This document shows, in pieces, positions 9,942 to 21,310 of a stretch of DNA of 31,606 nucleotides. Under the pieces are notes generated by a model. That model made no database searches and was not told where the DNA came from. It was given only the letters and a program-made list of their open reading frames with translations. This DNA comes from Conidiobolus incongruus B7586 (taxonomy: Eukaryota; Entomophthoromycota; Entomophthoromycetes; Entomophthorales; Conidiobolaceae): assembly GCA_000697335.1 (NCBI GenBank), contig JNEM01009299.1:1-31606 (forward strand), written 5' to 3'. Numbering within the stretch: position 1 is the stretch's first letter; each line of letters begins with the position of its first letter. Made by a program: the position numbers and the translations under genes.

Positions 9942-10741
9942 TTACTCTTCATCATAAAACAATTCAGGGTGCTAAAATTAATCAGTCAATGAAATTAATC
10001 AAATGTTATAAGAATTACCAATTTCAAGAAACGTTTCAAACTCTCGGCATATTCGGGATTATTTTCAACAGTTTCTACTATTTTATTCTTGCATCGGACG
10101 CGCTGATCCTCCTACACAAATTAGTCATATTCCTAATGGCTAAATAATGAACCTACCATCATAGCTTTGACAATTTCTCGGTTGGACGAGTAGAGCTGAG
10201 GCAAGAGATAGGTATCGGGCGTCAAATTGCTAACATTAATTTTGGGATGTCCCTCGATCACGCATTCCCACCAGTTAAATTTTTGTAATTTTTCAATATT
10301 TACAATAATCAAGTCGGGACGTTCTAAACTCCAGGTGCTTTGGAGTGGCTTGATTTTGGCGTAGAATTGACCCTATTTGGGGTTAATATACGATATAATT
10401 GTGTGGTATGATGTTACCTCTATGATAGGCGTTTCGTTTTTGAAACTGACTTTGAGAGTCTGGTTGGTAAAATTCACAGTCAAATCGCGAGATTTGGCAG
10501 GTTTGGATAATGGAATGTAAATTTCCAATTCGTTGAGGGTTTGACTCCAAGTGTAACCCAAGTCTATTGAAATAATTAAATATCAAAGAGAGAGTCAGCT
10601 ATGATATATGATATCAAAATTACCTAAGTCCTGATAGTTGATAAGGTTATGTGTGACAACTTCGGCAGCTTTGACCAAGTCCTCCTTCTCGGGGGGAGGA
10701 GATAAAGAAGTTAACTGAGATTTTTTAGCTTCCAAACTCAT
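9942..10741 (-). CDS. nudC: Nuclear distribution protein NudC (5 exons)
   Basis: The exons on the minus strand are 10741-10624, 10563-10418, 10372-10157, 10111-10019 and 9971-9942. The four GT..AG introns are 45-60 nt. They encode 200 residues, matching Aspergillus NudC (about 198). A short charged helix with SPPPEKEDLV leads into a CS (p23-like) domain at about 42-130: LGYTWSQTLNELEIYIPLSK, RDLTVNF, LKVSFK, the turn PIIEGQFY, TWSLER, then EKLQKFNWWECVIEGHPKIN, where the paired Trp is characteristic. The C-terminal helices include NREIVKAMMEDQR and RFLKLHPELFYDEE, aligning with the family's EKMMFDQR and KKFMAQHPEMDF. NudC is a chaperone-like partner of LIS1/NudF and dynein in nuclear migration. 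The start is the Met of MSLEAKK; an in-frame upstream ATG would add residues unlike the family. The gene is divergent from RPC2. Confidence 0.93.
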
Positions 10742-12325
10742 AATTTTAACACTTGCAACTGTTACAAATTCAATACGAAAAGAAACAATTAATATTTTTG
10801 AGGACATGCAAATTTCCAATTTATAGTTTCATTTCCATCTCTTTTGGGATATTTGGACAATTGAGAAATCAATTTACTTACCCAATATGGTGAATCTCTT
10901 AATATGATTATATTCAGTTAATATACTCCTTATATTTAATGTTAGTTTTTCTTATCATTTTAAACTCAATTTTTATTTCAATGACGTATTATCGTTTTAC
11001 TCATTAGTTACCAATCATTCTCAATAAATTATAATTAACTAGTGTATTTGTCTTATCTATTGAACTCTAACCAATCTTAATCACCATCAACCACAATAAT
11101 ATTCCAATGATGTCGAATTCCCACAAATATATACTTAAAATGAACAAGGAACCTAATAAGATGAATAAAATAATGAATAAAACCCCCTTAATCAAACCTT
11201 AAATTCAGTAAAATTAAATTTAACAATATATTAATCCAGTTAATTGAATTAAATGTCCTTTTCAATAGTGACTTCGAGTTGGTTTCTAAAATTTAAGGTG
11301 GTGATATTTTTAATGGTGCTAAATTTTGACAATAATTAATAGGTGATAACAAAGGTCTCTGAATTTTGAAAGTCATAAAATTATATACACTAAACTTTTA
11401 TCCTAAAAAACTAATCGAGAGAGTATTAATAAAGTACATTTTATCGATATATCTTATATAAGGCAATTATATTCAAAACAATGGCTTAACTACTTTTATA
11501 TATTTCAAAATAAAATCAAATTTTTAACTTCATTTGATAATCAATCAAATAATTTTAGTAGAATATTGTACAATTTTTACATAACTAAAACAATAGTAAT
11601 ACAATTAAGATTAAGGTGCTAGAATAGGAATTGAAATGATTATATTCAATTGGATAATAAAGACTATTATATTAGATCTTGAAAAAAATTAAAAATTTTG
11701 ATTTTTTCTATATATATCGTTTTAGAATGTAATTAATTAATTAGATAATTAAGAGTTGATCTTTAATAAAAAATATATCATTTGATATCTTTTCTTGATT
11801 CAAACAATCAAAGTCTTATTGCTTTAGAGTGATTCGAATATTGCATATATTCTTAAATATGTGTTATTAGAAGATTGAATATAATAAGAGTTGATATGTA
11901 ATTATTGTTAGGGTTATTGGAATAATTATTGTCTAATTAATATAATAATAATTGGAATAAGTGTTTTCTGAAGTAACAAAAATCAAGTAAAATATATGGT
12001 AAACCAGTTATAATATCAATAAATTTAATAAATTCAAAAATTTTGATAAATATTTTTTGAAAATTAAACTCAATTTTGCAAAGTTTCAATTTCAAAACCG
12101 ATTTAATCCCATAAAAATATTTAACAAATTTTTAGATTAAAAATGACTTAATCCCGAATTTTTATACAAAATTAAAGGGAAAAATTAACCATTTAAATTA
12201 TTTTATTCATCAATTCATATAACACATTAAATAATTATTACATAAATATTATAATATTAACATTCCCTTAACTTTTTCAAGTCCAAAATACTTATAGAAT
12301 TCATTAAAATAAAGATTGACCAGAA
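10742..12325. other. Divergent promoter region of nudC and RPC2, no gene seen
   Basis: About 1.6 kb separates the divergent nudC and RPC2 starts. It is AT-rich throughout with frequent stops in all frames. I find no RNA gene, no tandem repeat and no match to the dispersed elements elsewhere in the window. Promoters of both genes must lie here, but no individual box can be singled out. Confidence 0.5.
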
Positions 12326-15300
12326 ATGTCACCTAGAAAGAGTCAATCCAAGACTGATTCGAATGTAAACGGTCAAGTGAACAAAACCCCTATCAAAGAC
12401 AGACTGAACGGTAGCAAAGCTTCCAATTTGGATGATATTGACCCCAACTACGTTCAACCCAATGTGGATCTTATGGAACATTTTAAAGGGGAGGACTTGA
12501 ACGCTCCAGTTAAAACTATCGAGGTAAATAATTCTTAATTAATATCCTCTTATTATTTTTTATATTGGTATTGAATTTGGTAAAAATTTTTAGGACAAAT
12601 GGAAATTATTACCAGCATACTTACAAGTCAAGGGTTTAGTCAAGCAACATCTTGACTCCTTTAACTATTTCATCGATGTCGAAGTCAAAAAAATTATCAA
12701 GGCAAATAATTTAATTACGAGTGAGGTGGACCAGAATTTTTATTTGAGATATACATCCGTTACAGTTGGCACACCAGAAAGAATGGATCAGCACTCTTAT
12801 GATAAGGCTATTACACCTCAAGAATGTAGATTAAGAGATTTGACTTATTCTGCCAGTATCTATGTAGATGTTGAGTATACTAAAGGTTCTGAAATTTGTG
12901 TAATGAAGGGTGTCCCCATCGGCAGGTTACCTGTCATGTTGCGTAGTAATATTTGTGTATTAAAGAATAAGACGGATGATCAGATGGCCCAGGCTAGAGA
13001 ATGTCCTCTCGATCCTGGAGGCTACTTTATTATCAGAGGTACAGAAAAAGTTATTCTCGTCCAGGAGCAGCTGTCCAAGAATCGTATCATTGTCGAAAAG
13101 GATTCTAAGGGCATGATGCTTGCATCTGTCACATCCAGTAACATGGAGCTCAAAACCAAAACTCATATTATCACTAAGAAGGATTGCTTCTACCTTAAAC
13201 ACAATAGTTTCTCTGAAGAAATCCCTGTTGTAATCATTATGAAGGCCATGGGATTGGAAAGTGATCGAGAAATCTCGCAATTGGTAGGTGGCACTGATCA
13301 CCACTTCACCTCCAAATTCGCTCCCAGTATCGAAGAAGCTGCCAAATTGGGTGTTTTCACACGTCAACAAGCTTTAGAATATATTGGTACTCGTGTCAGA
13401 ATAATGAAAAAGATTTCTGCAGATAAGCCTAAACTCACACCTTCTGAAGAAGCTCTCACTGCTTTGTTTGAAACTATTTTAACCCATGTTCCAGTTGTCA
13501 ATATGAACTTCCGTCCCAAGGTCCTTCTCGTAGCTACTATGGTTCGCAGAGTGATTATGTCCATTATCAACGGCAATATCGAAGACGATAGAGATTACGT
13601 CGGTAACAAGCGTTTAGAATTAGCTGGTCAACTCCTCAGTTTGCTATTTGAAGATTTATTTAAAACGTTCAACAGCATGGTAAAGAGTGGCATTGACAAA
13701 AATCTTAAAAAGAACAACGCGGCCTCTCGATTCGACGCCGCTTCATCCCTCAGATTCCATGGTGAAATTATTACTGGAGGTTTTACTAGAGCTATTTCTT
13801 CAGGAAATTGGAACATTAAGCGTTTCAAGATGGATCGTGCCGGTATTACCCACGTTTTGTCTAGACTATCCTATATTAGTGCTCTCGGTATGATGACCCG
13901 TATTAGCAGTCAGTTTGAAAAGACTAGAAAGGTCTCTGGCCCTCGTTCCCTTCAAATGTCTCAGTGGGGTATGTTATGTCCTTCCGATACCCCCGAAGGT
14001 GAAGCTTGCGGTTTAGTTAAAAATTTAGCCCTCATGACTCACATTACCACTGATGACGAAGAAGAGCCTATGAAGAAGCTGATTTTTATGCTTGGTGTTG
14101 AAGATATCCATCTCTTCTCAGGTACCGAACTCTACCAACCCGGTACCTATGTAGTTGTTCTCAACGGTACCTTAATTGGTCTCACCAACAAATGCCAAAG
14201 AGTTGTTGACCAATTCCGTAAATTGCGTAGAAAGGGTTTATTTTCTGCATTCGTCAGTATCTATGTCAATTTATCCCAATCCACTATTAATATCTCATCC
14301 GATGCTGGTCGTATCTGTCGTCCCTTAATCATTGTTGAAAATGGTAAGCCTCGCGTCCAACAACATCATATTGACAAATTAAAGGCAGGTGAATATAAAT
14401 TCGACGATTTCTTGAAGATGGGTCTCGTTGAATATTTGGACGTCAATGAAGAATCCGATTGTTTGATTGCAGTCTATGAAAAAGAAATTAAACCCAATAC
14501 AACCCATCTTGAAATTGAACCCTTCACAGTACTTGGTGCTGTCGCTGGGTTGATCCCATATCCTCATCACAATCAAAGTCCTCGTAATACCTATCAATGT
14601 GCTATGGGTAAGCAAGCTATCGGTGCAATCGCTTACAATCAGTTGGAGCGTATTGATACATTGCTCTATCTTATGGTCTACCCACAACAGCCTATGGTCA
14701 AGACTAAGACTATTGAGTTAATTGGTTACGACAAGTTACCCGCTGGTCAAAATGCTATGGTAGCTGTAATGAGTTATTCAGGTTACGATATTGAAGATGC
14801 CTTAGTACTCAATCGTGCCTCTGTCGACAGAGGTTTTGGAAGATGTCAAGTAATGAAGAAATATGCTGCCTTAATTCGTAAGTATCCCAACGGAACTTAT
14901 GACAGAGTCACCGGTGTCCAAATGGAGGGAGCTCCTGCCCATGCCGTCGAAAGGTTCTCGGAATTGGATGTGGATGGTTTTGCCAAGGTTGGTTCTAAAT
15001 TAACAACCGGAAAGGTCATCGTCAATAAGCAGAGCCCTACTAACTCCACTGGTGAAGTATCTTCATCTACTCAAGATTTCAAGCCTACCCCATTAACCTA
15101 TAGAGCTCCCGAAGCTGGTTACGTCGACAAGGTTTTATTAACCACTTCGGAATCTGAGCAAACTCTTGTCAAAGTACTCATCAGACAAACGCGTCGTCCA
15201 GAATTAGGAGACAAGTTCTCCAGTCGTCATGGTCAAAAGGGTGTGTGTGGTATCATTGTCGGTCAGGAAGATATGCCATTCTCGGATATTGGTATGTATC

Positions 15301-15923
15301 CTGACATTATCATGAATCCTCACGGTTTCCCATCCCGTATGACAGTTGGTAAGATGATTGAACTGTTAGCAGGTAAGGCAGGTGTCCTAAAGGGTGAACT
15401 CCAATACGGTACAGCGTTCGGAGGCTCCAAGGTCGAAGACATGAGTCGTATCCTCGTCGAAAACGGCTTCTCATACTCCGGTAAAGATTTTGTCACATCC
15501 GGCATCACTGGAGAACCTCTCAGCGCATACATTTTCTTCGGACCCATCTACTACCAGAAACTTAAGCACATGGTCATGGACAAGATGCACGCACGTTCCA
15601 CTGGTCCCGTCCAAGCCTTAACCCGCCAACCTACCGAAGGTAGAGCTAAAGACGGTGGTCTCAGATTGGGTGAAATGGAAAGAGATTGTCTCATTGGTTA
15701 CGGTGCATCCCGCTTGATCCTCGAACGTCTCATGCTGTCATCTGACTCCTTCGAAGTCTCGGTTTGTGAGCAATGTGGACTCATCGCTTATAAGGGTTGG
15801 TGCCAGCACTGTAAAACACCTAAGGGCGTAATGCAAGTTAAAATCCCCTATGCTGCCAAATTACTCTTCCAGGAATTACTGTCCATGAATATCGCACCCA
15901 GACTTATTTTAGAGAATTGCTGA
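12326..15923 (+). CDS. RPC2: DNA-directed RNA polymerase III second-largest subunit (RPC2)
   Basis: Two exons, 12326-12523 and 12594-15923, are separated by a 70-nt GT..AG intron. The product is 1175 residues (RPC2 is usually 1130-1150). The extra length is mainly a hydrophilic N-terminus of about 50 residues before the conserved LMEHFKGED and [25 protein letters not shown]. All beta-subunit landmarks are present: the lobe and protrusion, [20 protein letters not shown], the hybrid-binding [19 protein letters not shown] (from 796), [12 protein letters not shown] (from 938), and a C-terminal clamp with a zinc site at C1124, C1127, C1136 and C1139. The VDRGFGRC wording and the C-terminal [10 protein letters not shown] are those of polymerase III rather than I or II. 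It forms part of the active centre transcribing tRNA, 5S and U6 genes. No disruption is seen. Confidence 0.97.
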
Positions 15924-16327
15924 AAATAGAATTTCATTATTATTGCATTAATGAATTACCCTTAATACATTATATAGGTTAAAAAATAAATCTTTGTAAT
16001 TTATCTGAATTATTTGCTAATGGTAGATAGATAAAGTATTTTATTGGAAAATTGAATAATTTTATTAATCACATCTCTAATATTGAGTCACTCAATACAA
16101 AATAATCCCAATCAAATTCATGTTATTATTAAAATTTCATAAATCTTTAATAGCCATTAAAAATATCAACTTAAATAATTCAATTTGAATATCATTAAAA
16201 ATAATATATGATAAAATACGAAAATTCTATCAAAACCAAAAAAAAATTATAGTATTCCTAATGACTATCTTAATTGACGATTCAAAGTTAATTGAAGATT
16301 ATATTAATCACAATTTTTTCCAATATT

Positions 16328-16402
<75 letters not shown>

Positions 16403-16755
16403 TATAATATTAACATGTCTATTGTATATATTAAAAACAATAATTAATATCACTATGAAACAATATAAATTCCAAAGATTATTAAGTATTTACTCATGTT
16501 TTGGTTCATTAACTTAAATTTTATCAAAATTGATATCACTCCAATGATACACCAATCAATAGCTAACAATTTCAAACTGTTATCATTATTAAAGTTTAAA
16601 AATTTTATGGGCTTGTTTCAGATCAATCGTCATTTTGACAACATTAACCAAATCATACTATAATTCAAATTAAATGAAATCAATATTATATCATTAATTT
16701 AAAATAATGTGATAAATACCGCAATATGATTATATTGATCAGTACTTTGAATAAG
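15924..16755. other. Intergenic with a microsatellite
   Basis: This holds the 3' end of RPC2, with AATAAA-like words near 15980, and the upstream region of the small gene at 16822. The only clear structure is the perfect TAA microsatellite at 16329-16398, listed separately. Confidence 0.5.
16329..16398. repeat. (TAA)23 microsatellite
   Basis: A perfect, uninterrupted TAA trinucleotide tract of about 70 bases, some 23 units. It is not coding. Its perfection implies recent expansion and likely length variation between strains. It lies about 400 bases upstream of the small TATA-driven gene and 400 bases beyond RPC2. Confidence 0.95.
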
Positions 16756-16763
16756 TATATAAA
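16756..16763 (+). promoter_or_regulatory. TATA box of the small gene at 16822
   Basis: TATATAAA, followed by a pyrimidine-rich stretch (16795-16808) and then the ATG 58 bases downstream. It is one of the few canonical TATA boxes in the window at a sensible distance from a start codon. The AT background makes chance occurrence possible. Confidence 0.5.
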
Positions 16764-16821
16764 TCCCTTCAAATCCTATAGATCAAAATTATTTAATTTT
16801 TTTCCTTTGTAAATCATAACA

Positions 16822-17049
16822 ATGAGTAAACACTGCGATACGGATAAAGCCGCTTACCAGGAGAGATTGAACGACACTGTGAACGTTGAAAACTTACCCA
16901 ATATGGGATTGGGTTATCCTCAAACGAAATTCGATCAAGAAGAATATTTGTATAGTATTAAGGGTGATAATTTGGTTTATGCTCGCGAGGATATTAGACC
17001 CGATATGGGTCAAAAGGATCGTGAACATCATCATGAACATAAAGGTTGA
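16822..17049 (+). CDS. Small hydrophilic protein, unknown function (75 aa)
   Basis: An intact 75-residue frame opening in a good context (AACAATGAG) behind a TATA box and short leader. The protein is charged and hydrophilic with no signal peptide or membrane segment. It contains a loosely repeated pattern, LPNMGLGYP near 26-34 and IRPDMGQKD near 58-66, and ends in a His-rich stretch (DREHHHEHKG). It reads as soluble and probably disordered. I recognise no family. Codon use resembles that of the good genes here, with well-mixed third positions, which separates it from chance AT frames. An overlapping frame at 16886-17083 looks like a shadow. No intron is seen. The TATA promoter would fit a regulated or stress-induced gene, but that is a guess. 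Confidence 0.6.
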   Translation: MSKHCDTDKAAYQERLNDTVNVENLPNMGLGYPQTKFDQEEYLYSIKGDNLVYAREDIRPDMGQKDREHHHEHKG

Positions 17050-18512
17050 AGATACTTTTTATAGTGGAATTTTAAATAAGTAGTGTATTTTTATTAAACC
17101 TTTCATCTATTTACTTCAAATCATGTATAGAGTATGTCAACATTATAGGATTTTAGTAATTTATTGTTATACTATAACTAATTGAAAATTTCTTCACAAT
17201 AATTTATACTTTAACAATTGTAAAATAGTGTATTCATTCAAATAAAATTTGTATATAAATTAATTTATCCCTTATCTATCTGAATTTTATAATCATTATA
17301 TCTTTCAAAATTTCAGTCATTACTTGATTAAATCCCCAGTTTTTATTTGATTAGATTTTGAATTGTTTAAAATATATATATATTTTATTCGATATTGTTA
17401 TATGAGCGATTATGAAAAGGGTATTGCCCGTTTTTTAACAGGACTATAAATTTTGATTATAATTTTATTCGTTTTTTTAATTTTAATATATTTGTCAGCT
17501 ATAATACTATAAACTATATTTAAACTATTTATTTTTATTTATTATATATCTTTCATTATATTTAAAATTACTTTTCTAATCCTGAATAATAACAATTTTG
17601 ATTGTATCAGATTAAAAATTTAACAATAAGTGGGGAACGCTTATAATCACTCATTACATACTGTCAAGAGCCAAGTGACTCTCTTCTACCTAAATATTTT
17701 TACATCAACCTAATGTTAAAGTCATTTTCCCCTCGCATACCATCTGCTCCCGCTCTATCTTTTAATTGGCCGATGATGTAAGTCACCAGAGAATCTCATG
17801 AATCACCCTACCCAACTCACTCTACATAAAACCTGGAATTAGAGCTATCCTCAAGGAGACGAGTTCGATCTAGATCCTCGCAGCTATTTGACTTAAACCA
17901 TTAAACCACCTATCCCACTAACACTTACCTGGAATTCCCCAGATCTATCTCTTATCTAAACTACTCTGGACACGGCTTTCTCAAGACATGTTAATACTTT
18001 TAATTATATAAAAATTATTTATCAATTAATTACTAATTTTTATCATTTATTCTGAATAATTAATAATAAATTGTACTTGAATTTAGTTTAATGTCCATAA
18101 AGTAATATTAACTATTGATAAAATAATTTTATTCAATTAATAGTTTATTTTTAAAAATGTAATTAATTCAAATTTTTATATATGAAATCAAATATTGAAT
18201 AATAATTATAAAGGTTAAAATTTAAATAGTAATCAAATAGCACAATTATAAATCCTTACCAAAATATTACGTTTAAAAATATGCAGATTAATATCAAATA
18301 TTAACATAATGTAAATATTCAAAATTCAATAAAAATATTAATAGTTTTTCAAAAATAAATTAATAAAAATTAACTGGAATTAAATGGATTTAATCAATTT
18401 TAAATATTTTAAAGCATTATTAATAAAATGATATTATTGAAAAATTTTAATAAATTATAAATCTCAAGGTATTCTTCTATCAAATAACATTTCAAATAAA
18501 TAAAAATACAGT
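17050..18512. other. Intergenic, apart from an LTR-like repeat
   Basis: Between the small gene and the 3' end of the WC-1 homologue, which converge. Apart from the LTR-like repeat at 17662-17988 the interval is very AT-rich and shows no frame of note. In particular, I found no Cys4 GATA-type zinc-finger exon here that could extend the WC-1 gene. Confidence 0.5.
17662..17988 (-). mobile_element. Solo-LTR-like repeat, copy 1
   Basis: A 327-base block, clearly richer in GC than its flanks, that matches 26217-26547 in opposite orientation along its whole length. Read on the minus strand it begins TGTC and ends GACA, the short inverted ends expected of a long terminal repeat. Shared words include GCCGTGTCCAG near the start, GGAATTCCAGGTAA, CAAATAGCTG and AGAGTCAC near the end. 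No internal retroelement coding region lies beside it, so a solo LTR is the simplest reading; a short non-autonomous element is possible. I see no convincing target-site duplication. It is a fossil with no coding capacity. Confidence 0.6.
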
Positions 18513-20485
18513 TTATTTCTGATAATTGCTAATCTGGTCCCTGAGCCACTGATTCTCTTTCTTCAACTGGTGGTAACTGTATTCCCAGTGAGTTTTGCTG
18601 GTGATATCAAATTCTTTGAACAAGTCTTCATTCTCATTGATAAGATTGAAGATCCAATTGGGAATTGGAGGTTGGGTGTTATTGTTTAATGGACGCGACT
18701 GAAGTAATAAAAAACTAGGATGCGACGAATCATCTTTGGTAGTTCCCGGATAAATTACACTAACAGTCTCTCCCAAAGATTGAACATTAGCTCCTGTGGG
18801 AGCGTCCGGGATCAATTCGTGCACCACTTTGATGGGGGAGCCGCCGCTGAATACTTTTTGGAATGCCTCCGCAAGTTTGGGAATATTATGGTTAGGCAGA
18901 AAATGGAAGATAGATTTGCCAATAAAGTCCAAGTTGTCCGAGATTTTTAACAGGGATTTGGCGTTGTCATCCCCGTACAGGATTACGCCATCCAACGAGA
19001 GTTTGAGCCAAAAATCCGAGGCACTCAGGCTCGAGCCCAAGGTATTGAGGGTTTTGCGGGGTAGGTGGAATGTGGGTAAAATTCGGCCTGATAACACGAC
19101 ATATTTAGTGGGTTTGTTGTTATTGCTTTGTGAGGTCGGATTAGTCCCCGAAGTACTTGCAGCATCATTATTGTTAGAAGTTGTAGGATTATTCGTCAGA
19201 GGTAATGGAGGATCGTAAAAAGCTTTACCGACGCTCTCCATCCAAATGTAACCCAATGTCTTATGTTTCATTCTGTAAGACAGACATAACGGATCCGATT
19301 CACATTCTTTCACTTCTCTCATCACCGGAATCAAATCTGTCGGATGAATCAAATCATTTAAACTGTAGCCTACAATTTCGTTGGATTCGTAATTGAGCCA
19401 ATCTTTACACTTTCCAGACGTGTATACGAAAACACCCTTGGAAGTGATCACTTGAATGAGGGAATTGGAAGTGTGTAGTAATTGCTCAATCCATTTGTCA
19501 CTCGATACATTAGAACTCAAATGCGAGTAAATATCCTGAGCTTGTTGACTATTCGATAAATGGGGATGATGCTCCAAGGTTGGAGTACTTTCTGATACGT
19601 TGGACATCATTTCCGAAACCCCTATATTAAATCAATACCTATTTATTATATATTTTTGTTTTTTTACCTGAGAATAAATAATTTGGAACTGTTAGCATTG
19701 TATAATTTACACAATAGCTACCGTCTAAAGAATAATTAATAATAGTTTAATATTTGATTATGATATGTTTTACCCTTCATAGTTTGTAAAATAGCGTTAG
19801 GTTGTTCAACAATATCCTAAATGAATAATAAATATGATGCATAAATTAAAATTAAAACACTTGAGTTTACCACTTGAAATCCAAAATAATACAAAACTCT
19901 TTCTTCTTTTGTCCCGTTTAGAATCTTATCATTTTGAGTTTGCCATTGTCCGCCCTCACCAATACTTATCACAGTAATCAAATTCCTGAAAGGCTGGCGA
20001 TTCTTTTTATAGTTAAGAATTTCAACCTGGCCTTCACCATTCTTCATTAATATCTTCTTAAGTTGGAATACTTTCTTGTCATCACAATACTTTCTACGAC
20101 TGCCTTTCGTCACGTAACCGTCGGGACTTTGTAGGAATCTGCAGTTGCGTCCGAGCACTTCCGCACTCGTATAGCCCGTCAACGCTTCGAAGCTCGGACT
20201 GCAGTACAGAATAGGCTGGTCAGGCAGCGTTGCACTAGCTATGATAAATGAGCAGCTCAAATCTATAGGACCCAGTTGGATTTTGGGATTGGGTCTATTT
20301 ATAACTTTGTAAATTAGAGATATGATATCAAGACCAGAAGTACTATACAACGAAGGGTTTGGAGGTGTAGGGTTTTGGTTAGTACCTGTGGGAAATGGTG
20401 GTACTTGCAACAATGGATCATTTAATGGTATTGAGTTGATATCAATTGGTTTTATATTATTTGTATTATCAATATTATTATTCAT
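18513..20485 (-). CDS. wc-1: White collar-1-type LOV/PAS photoreceptor without zinc finger (4 exons)
   Basis: The exons on the minus strand are 20485-19871, 19816-19774, 19724-19668 and 19621-18513, with GT..AG introns of 54, 49 and 46 nt and a product of 607 residues. The LOV domain (about 75-210) is preceded by NRPNPKIQLGPIDLSCSF and contains LTGYTSAEVLGRNCRFLQSP, with photoactive Cys115. The linker reads DIVEQPNAILQTMKDGSY. A second PAS (about 280-428) has WIEQLLHTSNSLIQVITSKG and VGYSLNDLIHPTDLIPVMRE, interrupted by an Asn/Ser/Thr-rich insert at about 381-410. A third PAS spans about 441-548 (DFWLKLSLDGVILYGDD). The end is a short Lys/Gln/Glu-rich, coiled-coil-like helix. Neurospora WC-1 continues to a GATA zinc finger; here the frame stops first. 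The protein should sense blue light through FAD and act with a WC-2 partner supplying DNA binding. The N-terminus is short, with no long polyglutamine activation region. Confidence 0.93.
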
Positions 20486-21310
20486 TATTACTATTTTTTT
20501 TCTAAATACAATTTTTTAAGTTAATCAGGTTAAAAACGGTAACAATTAAAATTTCCAATTGTCCATTATCAATTTCATAATATTCTTTATTTAGTAATTT
20601 AAGATCTTAAAAATTTAGATTAAATTTAGATCTTGATGATTTCAAGGGTTGATTGTTATTGGTATTTAAAAATAACTTAACAGGGTTTAGGTTTTTCGGT
20701 TCAAGAAAATTATATATTTGAATGCGATTCATATTATCTCTATTGGTCTGTGGATTGGTTCTTGAAAACACAAAATACCAATCAATGAAATTAAGTTGAC
20801 TGGCAAACTTTTAAGATGTTAGCAATTTTCAATTTAAAATTGAGTCAAGTGCTTAGTCCAAAAGTACTTGAACTAATAATCTAATAAGCATTCCAAAAAA
20901 ATGCTGGGAATTAACTTTAACTACTAAATATTCTAAATATATTAACTAAACAATCACATCCAAATATCATTATCATTGATTTTTTATCCCCTCCCACCAG
21001 ATTTTATATAATGTTTAAGATATTAGATTATCATTTTTATTTAAACTAACCAAGTATTGAGAATTTTATATATTAATACATTAATTTAAATAAGTCATCT
21101 ATTCAATTGAATATTATTAGAACTAAAATTAAAATTAAATAAAACTATTAATATAAGATTTATTAAAAATAAATAAACAATATAAAATTAATGCACTCTT
21201 TTGGTATTAATAACTTTTTGCCATGTTTTTAACAAGCTCATAATATTAAAGAAATTTTTCTATTAAAGATTTAAAATTATTTTTCTTAAACTATTAATTT
21301 AATAAGGGAA
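20486..21310. other. Upstream region of wc-1, no gene seen
   Basis: This holds the promoter and leader of the minus-strand photoreceptor gene. It is AT-rich with no recognisable frame or RNA gene. No light-response element could be named with confidence. Confidence 0.45.

Noticed and set aside
9902-10147. Plus-strand 81-codon frame
   Set aside because: It runs antisense to the last two nudC exons, which are supported by family motifs and splice sites.
12960-15547. Several open frames antisense to, or shifted within, RPC2
   Set aside because: All overlap a clearly conserved polymerase subunit and show no independent motif.
18720-20519. Plus-strand frames of 63-140 codons across the WC-1 region
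   Set aside because: They are antisense to conserved PAS-domain exons and show no recognisable product.
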